From: Podocnemis expansa
Lineage: Eukaryota; Chordata; Testudines; Podocnemididae
NCBI GenBank assembly: GCA_007922195.1
Contig: ML681996.1
Location: 16,847,513-16,911,512 of the forward strand
DNA length: 64,000 nt
Direction of reading: 5' to 3'
The position numbers and the translations under genes were made by a program. Positions 56,207 through 64,000 of the stretch are shown here, piece by piece (position 1 is the stretch's first letter; the number at the start of each line of letters is the position of its first letter). Under the pieces are notes generated by a model, which saw only the letters and a list, made by a program, of their open reading frames with translations, made no database searches and was not told the origin of the DNA.

Positions 56207-56804
56207 GGCTATGTCCATGCTGCCCCACATTTTTTGAAAAAAGGTTTTTCTCAAAAAAAAACTATTTTGAAATAAATTCGAAATAGTCTTTTTTGAAAAA
56301 AGCTTATTTTGAAAAATGTTATTTTGAAATCGGAGTTCTGCATTTTGAAATATGGCAGGTTATTTTTTTTTCTTTTTCTTTTCTTTTTCTGTAAGAGAGT
56401 ACATGCTGGACTCTCTTTTTTGGAAAAAACAGACCAAATTGAAAAGATGGGCTTGCTTTAAAAAAAAAAAAAGCCATTGCCACATCTGGCAACGGCTTTC
56501 TTGAAAAAGCTTTTTCGAAAAAGCCCTTTTTTCAGCAGGTGACTAGTTTAACCTAGCTGAAAAAGTACTCTGGTATTTCAAAATACCAGGGTGCTTTTTT
56601 CCCTGAAAAACCTTCTTTCAAAAGAAAAAAAAAAAAGCACATTTTTTGAAAAAAAGCCAGATTTTGCTTTTTCAAAAAAGTGCTCCAGTGTTTTGATACA
56701 CTGGAGTGCTTTTTTTGAAAAAGCAAAACAGCTCCCTGGACACACAAAAGTTTATTTGGGATAAGCCACCTTATCCCAAAAAAAGTTTCCAGTCTAGACG
56801 TGCC
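56207..56804. mobile_element. Palindrome-rich MITE D (598 bp)
   Basis: CATA flanks it (56203-56206 and 56805-56808). The ends are GGCTATGTCCATGCTG and, from the right, GGCACGTCTAGACTGG. The interior is made of CTTTTTCGAAAAAG-type palindromes and long A or T runs, different from the cores of MITEs A, B and C. Confidence 0.7.
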
Positions 56805-56808
56805 CATA

Positions 56809-57904
56809 GAATGCTACTTAGTTTATAGTAATTATAGTATTGTTAAGAACATTGTTGTAACATTACCACATGCGTGTGTATTGCTTGATATTGCAGTATG
56901 TTAAGGATTAATACATATATGTTTGCAGAATGTTTTGTTACCTGCTGCTACAGTTTATGTTATGCTGTGCCTCAGTTAAATATTCATAACCTTGTAGTTT
57001 AAGGGAATATTGTATGGTGTTCTGAATGCTGGATTTCAACTTTAGAGTTTTATGTTATATGTACTGCTACCATGTGTAGTTTACTGTTTTGTATTGTCTT
57101 AAGTAGCTTACTTCTATGTTTTACTGTATGACTTTCAATTTAAGCACCAAGTGTGCTAGACTTAGTAGAATAAAGAGACTTTTGTTTTTGAAGTATTTAC
57201 TGTTTAAATGTCAGTCCTTTAAGTGGAGTGCTGTATGTGTGTTCTCTCAAGGATAACCAAAGCAAGCAGGCCTGGGAAATTTTTCAGTGCTTATAAATAG
57301 GAAGCCCTTGTAAATTTTTATAAATCTCCTAGAGTGAACCACAGTAATTATCCGCTTATAGAAGTAAGGTTGGCAGTGTATGGTTCGTATACCCGAGCTA
57401 GCACAGGTCCTTGTAGGTCTCAGAGTTAGAGGTTAACAGGCTATCGATCTCTAGCCCACTGCATAGATCTGCTTTCAAATGAATTATTTAGAGCTTCTAT
57501 CTGACAGATACTGAAGAGACTAAAGACTACAGGGAAGACCCAGCAAGAACACAGAAGTTCTAGCTTCCCCAACCCCCCTTATTAATGCATCTTAATCCTA
57601 TTATTTGGAGACCAATTCCAGGAGTGAAGGTAGTTAGTTCTTTATGCACATTTAACCTTTGCCCTCTCTGCTGAGCCTGGCATCAAGGGTACCAATTAAT
57701 GGTAATTTTGATAGATTTTTTTTTTAGATGCAGACATGTGTCTACTAAAAGATGGCCTGACCATCAACTCATTTCACGTAGTCCCTAAGCAGCTGCCAGA
57801 TGGTAATGATTTGGTCACTAGTGACCTGCAAGCAACCTTGAAAGCAGTAAGAATATTAATACAAAAAGCAATATTATTTCCACAGTCTTTTTTTTTCATA
57901 AAAT
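56809..57904. other. Unassigned sequence
   Basis: An AATAAA at about 57170 (GTAGAATAAAGAGACTTTTG) could end a transcript or an LTR R region, but no matching left part was recognised. Confidence 0.3.
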
Positions 57905-60046
57905 AATAGAATCATAGAATCATAGGGTTGGAAGGGACCTCATAGGTCATCTAGTCCAAACCCCTGCCAGAGGCAGGACCACTCCCACTAAACCATCCCA
58001 GTCATGGTTTTGTCCAGCCGGGCCTTAAACACCTCCGAAGATGGAGACTCCACCACCTCCCTCAGCAGCTCATTCCAAGGCTTCACCACTCTCCTAGTAA
58101 AAATTTTTTTTTTAATATCCAGCCTCGACCTCCCTAACCGCAACTTGAGACCATTGCTCCTCGTTCTGTCCTCTGTTATTACCAAGAACAGTCGAGCTCC
58201 ATCTTCCTTAGAGCATCCCTTCAAGTAGTTGAAGGTTGCTATCAAATCCCCCCTCAATCTTCTCTTCTGCAGACTAAATAAGCCTAATGCTTTCAGTCTT
58301 TCCTCACAGGGCTTGTGCTCCAGCCCTTTAATCATTTTGGTTGCCCTCCTCTGAACTCTCTCTAGCATGTCCCTGTCCTTTTTGTAGTGGGGAGCCCAAA
58401 ACTGAACACAGTATTCTAGATGTGGCCTCACCAGTGCAGAATAGAGGGGAATGATCACATCCCTTGATCTGCTGGTAATACTTCTTTTGATGCAGCCCAG
58501 TATGCCATTGGCCTTTTTGGCAGCAAGAGCACACTGCTGACTCATATCTAGCTTCCCATCCACCATGACCCCCAGGTCCTTTTCTACACTGCTGCTACTT
58601 ATCTGAATGTTTCCCAGCCTGTAGCGGTGCATGGGTTTTTTTTGTCCCACATGCAGGATTTTACACTTGTCCTTATTGAAGCTCATAAGATTTCTATTGG
58701 CCCACTGTTCCAATTTATCTAGGTCTCCCTGAATCCTGTCCTTGCCCTCCAACATGTTTACTGGTCCCCCCAGCTTGGTGTCATCTGCAAACTTACTGAG
58801 AATGCAGTCTATTCCATCATCCAGATCATTGATGAAAATGTTGAACAGAACCGGCCCCAGGACCGACCCCTGGGGCACACCGCTTGTGACTGGTTGCCAG
58901 CTAGACATGGAACCATTGATTCCTACATGCTGAAACCGTTGATCTAGCCAGGTTTCTATCCACCTTATAGTCCACCTATCCAACCCAGACTTCCTTAATT
59001 TGCCAATGAGAATGCTGTGGGAAACTGTATCAAAAGCCTTGCTAAAATCAAGGTATATGACATCAACGGTTCTTCCTGCATCCAGAAAACCAGTCATCTG
59101 ATCATAGAAGGAGATGAGATTGGTCAGGCATGATTTACCCTTGGTAAATCCATGCTAACTGTTCCTGATCACTTTATTTTTCTCTAAGTGTTTGAGGATG
59201 GATTCTTTGAGAATCTGCTCCATAATTTTTCCAGGGATTGAGGTGAGGCTGACTGGTCTATAATTCCCCGGATCCTCCTTTTTCCCTTTCTTGAAAATAG
59301 GCACTACATTTGCTTTTTTCCAATCCTCTGGCACCTCCCCCATTCTCCATGAGTTTTGAAAGATAATGGCCAGCGGTGCTGCTATCTCATCAGCCAATTC
59401 CCTTAGCACTCTTGGATGCAGTTCGCCCGGCCCCATGGACTTGTGCACATCCAGCTTCTTTAAGCAGTCCCTAACCTGACCTTCCGTCACCAAGGGCCTG
59501 TCTTCTTCTCTCCCATCTGCCATACCTATGGTAGTGGGCTGGGAGCTGACCCCGCCCATGAAAACTGAAGCAAAAAACGCATTGAGCACTTCAGCTTTTT
59601 CCTCATCCTCTGTCACAAGGATGCCTGCCCTATTCAGCAAGGGGCCTACACCATCCCTGATCCTCTTCTTGTTATTAACATACTTGTAGAACCCCTTATT
59701 GTTATCCTTTACATCTCTCGCTAGCCGCAACTCCGTTTGCCCTTTGGCCTTTCTGATTTTTTCTCTGCAGTCCCTAGCAATATCTTTATATGCCTCCTTG
59801 GTCATCTGACCAAGCTTCCATTTCCTGTAAGCTTCCTTTTTATGTTTAAGCTCAGAGCAGAGTTCTCGGCTAAGCCATTCTGGCTGCCTCACATGTTTGT
59901 TCTTTCTTCTAACTGGAATGGCAACTTCCTGTGCCCTTAGCAGGGTTTCTTTAAAATATAACCAACTCTCTTGGACTCCTTTCCCCTTCAGATTAGCTTC
60001 CCAAGGGATCCTGCCCATCGGTTCCCTGATGATCTCTGCTATTATT
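57905..60046 (-). mobile_element. Young 5'-truncated CR1 LINE
   Basis: On the minus strand it runs from near 60046 to the tail ATTCTATGATTCTATTATTT at about 57920-57901. The body is a nearly intact C-terminal two-thirds of CR1 ORF2 followed by a short 3' UTR with GGTTGGACTAGATGACCTAT. The low number of defects suggests recent insertion. It is truncated just upstream of SEIIREPMGRIPWEA, which removes the endonuclease domain. Confidence 0.92.
57988..60018 (-). pseudogene. CR1 ORF2 fragment (reverse transcriptase), one nonsense codon
   Basis: Two open parts, 60018-59158 and 59154-57988, are in the same frame. A single TAG at 59157-59155 lies between ...VIRNS and [10 protein letters not shown], where related copies have a sense codon ([12 protein letters not shown] in the copy at 45500). 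The product would be part of a non-LTR reverse transcriptase for target-primed integration. Reverse-transcriptase landmarks are [33 protein letters not shown] with the first catalytic Asp, [20 protein letters not shown], and [11 protein letters not shown] with the Asp pair. The C-terminal domain [20 protein letters not shown] ends in TAG. The start Met at 60018 is internal to the original ORF and not a true start. Confidence 0.9.
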
Positions 60047-60738
60047 TATGGTAATTATTTTTGTTTGTTTTTAAATAGTATACTCCATCACCATCTAACA
60101 TCTCTTGCAGTAAGTCATAATTGTGTATTTGTGCCAAAACTGGGCTTGAAAATATGTTATATAAAAACACAACTTTAACTCCAGAAGAACACTGCATATT
60201 ATTTGACTCTTGTTCATGCTATAAGGTTGTGCAAGGTTTACCAATACTTTAGGTTTGATCTTGAAAACATGTAGATGAAGTTACTCAATGCATCCTATGT
60301 AAATAATCCCACAGGCTTCAATGGAACAACTCACATCCATTTTAGCATTTTATACTGCTGTCTAGCAACCTAGTATCCAAGCGTCTTTCGCAACAAATTG
60401 ATTGCCAACAGTTACATCCCTAGAAGACTGCATGGAATTTCTCACTTTTCAGTCTTCTGGAGTTGCAAAAAAACCTCTGTTGGTGGTAGGGTTTTGGTTT
60501 TATGATTGTTCTGCCTAATAGTTTTGGGGTTGTTTTTGTTCATTTTTATGGGTAAAGGTTGAAAATGGTGTAAGCACTGCAAGGGTACATTTTCATGGAA
60601 AATTGGAAGTGTAATATGCAGATCGGGTAGATGTGCCCTTACTAACTTTGACTGAGTAAGCACATTTAAAAAACTAACCACAGTATCATGGGTGGTAGGA
60701 CAGGCTTGCTGCTTGACATATAATCCTACCTGGGATCC
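60047..60738. other. Unassigned sequence
   Basis: No gene or clear repeat recognised. Confidence 0.35.
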
Positions 60739-61260
60739 AGGGGTCAAAGTAGGGCAGAATGCCCCAAAATGCTGTTCAGGGTCCACAAATTTGAGGGGCC
60801 AGAATTATGGGGCCCCCAAAATATAAAAATAGGGCAGAATACTGTTCTGCCCTGCCCTGGCTGCTGGCAGGTCCCAACACTGGGACCTGGTGGGGTCATG
60901 AGGAGCCTGAGTGGGGGCCATTGCCACCAAGTCCTCTGGGAGGAGCTGCCACCTCCCCCACTGCAGCTGCCACAGGGGTTCTGGAAAAAATTGTGGCTCT
61001 CCCCACCTCCCCCAACAGCTCCCAGCTCACTGCTCCCCTCACAGTCACCACAAGCATGGTCTGCCTCCTGGTCCCACTGCTGCACCTGGGGAGATTGCTG
61101 GGAACTACCAGTGCTGTAAGGGGCTGCCTCTCTTTGGCACCTGTGGCTCCCTCCCAGCTGCTGGCACAGCGTGAGTGGCTCGGCTCAGCTCCGTACCTGT
61201 GACATGATGGCTGACTGTGGCATTCTTGTGCCCTGCCCCAGCCCAGCCAAGGGCCAAACT
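60739..61260 (+). mobile_element. Probable fragment of the 6449-7019 hAT-type family
   Basis: Begins CAGGGGTCAAAGTAGGGCAG, matching the CAGGRRTTAAAGTAGGG end, followed by GGGGCCAGAATTATGGGGCC and an AAAATAGGG block, then GC-rich, low-complexity sequence. No right terminus or target duplication was found. Open frames on both strands are products of GC-rich composition. Confidence 0.4.
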
Positions 61261-64000
61261 TTGCCAAATGCCAGTCCTAGCTTTTCATGTGCTGGTATTT
61301 CAGGCACTATCCTTGCCAGGTCTGAAGTTTTATCTCATGAAAACTGGAGCCATTTGTCACGTGCTCTGGCGCCCATTAAGGTCTACGGGAGTTTTAACAG
61401 TGGTTTTACTGGCAGCTGGGTGGCTCACCTGTGGAGCAGAGATGGCCTCTACTTGGACGCGTGCAGGACATGTTAGTTCACATGGTTTGGGCTATCCTGG
61501 TTCAACACCAAGAGCCTGGTTCTTCTCCCACTCACACCAGTGTGCAACAACACTGGCGTTATTAGGGTTGTACTAGTGTGGGGGGAGATAGCATCCCTGA
61601 GACCTCTCTGGGGTTTTATTGGCACAGTTAATTACACAGTGGGATGCCAAAGGTAGGTAGTTGTGTTCCATGGCACTGAGCCAAGAAGGAAGCCTCACTT
61701 GAAAGGTTGCCACAGGGGTTCCCCTGCCGGCATCAGCCCCGATTGCATAGCAAGTAGTAAAAGGATCTCTGTGCAGAGAATTTAGCAGCCCCATCTCCTT
61801 GCAGTCTAGGGGGCAGAAAGGCTGAATTCAGGGCTGTTCCTTGCAGAGATGCTGGGCTGGGGGGACGTTCTGTGCAGACTCTCTACATCTTCTGCATTAT
61901 ATGGGGCCAACTGCAGTCCACCCCTGAGGTTAAGGCCTAGGAAGGTATATCCTTAGTTACTCCCCAAGAATCAGAATGATACAGCTACTCTGTGTAACAT
62001 TCTGTCTCTCGGTCTCCAGCTTCACATGTTGGGATCCTGCTGACATTTTTAGGCAGCCAAGCCACAAACTGAGCCCTCCCATAGTCCATCAGTGTCCTAA
62101 GCACATGAGGACAACAGCCTGAGAGCAGCGCTCACCCCCTGCAGACACATCAACAGCAAAAAAGCCTTCTTCACCCCAGGATACCTAGAATCACGGGACC
62201 AAGTACCAACACAGTAGCAGAGGAGAGTGTGCTTGTGAGACAGCAGGGGTACCCTCTCTCAAAAGCTCAATGCCAGGAGAAGACCCTGTGCTGAGCAGTT
62301 ATTTACCCCAGCACATGCTGGGTGTAAATTGGATGCATTCTTGTTTGCTAGTGTTTCACACGCACTTTACATCAGTGCAAATGATAAACGAGCTGTAGGG
62401 CAATGGAGGATCAAGTCCTGTGTCTAGTACTATGCCCCCAAAATAGCACAACGTGCACCTGCAGCTTTCCTTTCTCATTGCCCTCATCTTGATCACCTCT
62501 GAAAAGCACATGCCATCAGAGGAGCTAGTGAGGCAGCTCTTAACCCACACTTACGCCACTCCCCAGGTCGCATGTCATCCCAAAAGCTTAGTAGCGGCCT
62601 GCTCATGGCAGGAAGAAGGTCTTTGCAAAAGAAGGTTATTGTAACAAGTGGAATTCACCAGCCAGGCAGGTTAGATATGTGGCCCTTTAGCTGCCTTATG
62701 ACCCAAAACATTACAAAAAAAAAAATCACATGCCAGGCTTCCAGAAAATCATGAGACTGATGTAAAAAATCAGGATGTTTTAAAAAACATTTTTTGTTTT
62801 GCCTTGTGGATTCTGAGCCTCACCCTAAGGGGCTTCCAGCACCAGACACAGCTGGAGCAGAAGGACCAGGAAAGCTCCATCGCCCCTAGATCTCGTTTGC
62901 TTTGTCCCAGCTGGGTGAGATTTTGTTTCTTGGAAGCAGGTGCCCACAGGACCTGGAATACAAGGCCATTTCCTGTCTAGGACTGTCTGGCACTGGAAGG
63001 CAGAGTCCATGTGCTGGCTCTTCCACCTCCCTGGGACTGGTTCTCATGAACAAATCAGGGAAAACCAAGAGTCTGCAGGGAGGAAAGAGCCACTGGTGGG
63101 AAGAGAAGCTGACACAAATGCCATATAAAATTATAAATACTTTAAGGAGTGATAACTATTGAATATAGTACTGAGAAGTGGTTGCAAATGCCTACCTGGG
63201 CTGGGGCCCACACATGCACGAAGGGGGTCTGGACAATACAGTAAGGGGGCCCAGAGATTAGGATGGCTTTGGGGTGTATCAAATTATACTTTACCACTGC
63301 TTGGATCTTATGCACTTAAGCAGATAGGTCAGCCCTTAGCTCACTCACTTGTATTGCTAGAGCATTAACTCAATCATAACTAACTGAGCCAGTAATTGAA
63401 CTTGCAGTTCAGAATGTAGACACAACTTTAATGTCAATGGAATAAATAAGCCCAAATAGTTAAAGGTGTTATAATGACCCTCTTGACCAGTAAACAGTGT
63501 TAAACAGCATGCAGGGTCTGGAATACAGACACCTCAGCCTGCTTAATATCATGGTAAAAACACAATTATACATTTTTTAACATTTTCATTAAAATTTAGG
63601 AGGGAATAGGAAAATAAAGGGGGGAAAAAGGAAAAGCATTTGAAATGTAAAGTATGACTTATTTTAACATCTCATCCTAGCTGGAGAGAGGTTTTAAAAG
63701 AAACTCCCACCACACCATCTGATAGTCCTTTAAACTGTATTATAAATGTAACTATTTTGTTTTCTGGAAAAGAAAAGTTAGTTAAGGTGGGCTGAAGCTG
63801 TTGGTATTGCTGCTTTTATTAAAGTTCAACTCTGGTCTTTAGACGACAAAACAAGACACACAAAAGGGCAGAGAAAAGAACGGTAGCAACAGAAAGTGAA
63901 GTTTCTGTCTCTGGTTTTGACTCTTACTTGCACCTTTACTGTTGCATAAAACACAAGATGGCATATTGTCTTATCAGCCACTCCCAGATGGGGCAAACTT
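61261..64000. other. Unassigned sequence
   Basis: No convincing gene, RNA or classified repeat. Short open frames at 61171-61576 and 62902-63162 lack recognisable domains. Confidence 0.4.

Noticed and set aside
55826..57180. TATATAAGG box and downstream AATAAA as one long LTR
   Set aside because: No second copy, no paired TG...CA ends and no target duplication were found; the spacing is inflated by MITE D.
57892..60060. ATAAAATAATAG and CTATTATTTATGG beside the young CR1 as a target duplication
   Set aside because: The two motifs are inverted relative to each other, not direct repeats, so they cannot be a target duplication.
60744..61267. Overlapping frames of 73-131 codons at 60.7-61.3 kb
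   Set aside because: Present on both strands in GC-rich repeat-derived sequence with no recognisable domain.
1..64000. tRNA or rRNA genes
   Set aside because: No cloverleaf with A and B boxes and no rRNA segment was recognised by eye; only SINE-like tails were seen.

Overview
The window looks like a vertebrate, most likely a turtle (or a close reptilian relative such as a crocodilian). Interspersed CR1 LINEs carry the ATTCTATGA tail, and there is a Penelope-like element relic. Many short hAT-type elements have 8-bp target duplications, and retroviral-type solo LTRs and an L1/Tx1-type LINE relic are also present. The one clear host gene has a SCAN domain. Intergenic DNA is AT-rich and mostly decayed repeats. 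No bacterial features, CRISPR array, rRNA or tRNA gene was seen. Species is inferred, not proven.

One protein-coding gene is well supported, on the + strand. A CpG island at about 16.18-17.25 kb carries a palindromic NRF1-type site and CACGTG boxes, and it is the likely promoter. Three coding exons (19446-20033, 20807-21017, 22889-23529) join with consistent splice phases into a 479-residue protein. Its order is a retroviral-capsid-like N-terminal module, a SCAN domain, a linker and four C2H2 zinc fingers, the second of which has lost its last histidine. Intron 2 holds a cluster of small hAT elements.

Layout. 0-2.1 kb: L1/Tx1-type LINE relic (-). 2.9-9.7 kb: several hAT-type elements, one apparently nested in another, and an LTR-like repeat. 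9.75-16 kb: mostly unassigned DNA with a possible LTR. 16.2-23.5 kb: CpG island and SCAN-zinc finger gene. 24.9-27.2 kb: CR1 (+) split by a 1.5-kb solo LTR with a perfect 5-bp target duplication. 28.9-29.8 kb: PIF/Harbinger-like transposase relic. 30.6-36.2 kb: a palindrome-rich MITE and two LTR-like repeats, one split by a hAT element. 36.3-38.9 kb: Penelope-like element debris with inverted ends and hammerhead-ribozyme-like cores. 40.2-46.9 kb: two old CR1 copies joined tail to tail, the second carrying a MITE that itself carries a solo LTR. 48.5 kb: a GATA microsatellite with a 10-N gap. 49.4 and 56.2 kb: two more palindrome-rich MITEs. 51.8-54.4 kb: A-rich DNA with an unrecognised lysine-rich 168-codon ORF. 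57.9-60.0 kb: a young CR1 whose ORF2 is broken by one stop codon. 60-64 kb: unassigned.

The most notable points are the SCAN gene with its capsid-like N-terminal half, the Penelope-like termini with ribozyme-like cores, the MITE family with shared ends but different palindromic interiors, and several nested insertions that give a relative order of events.
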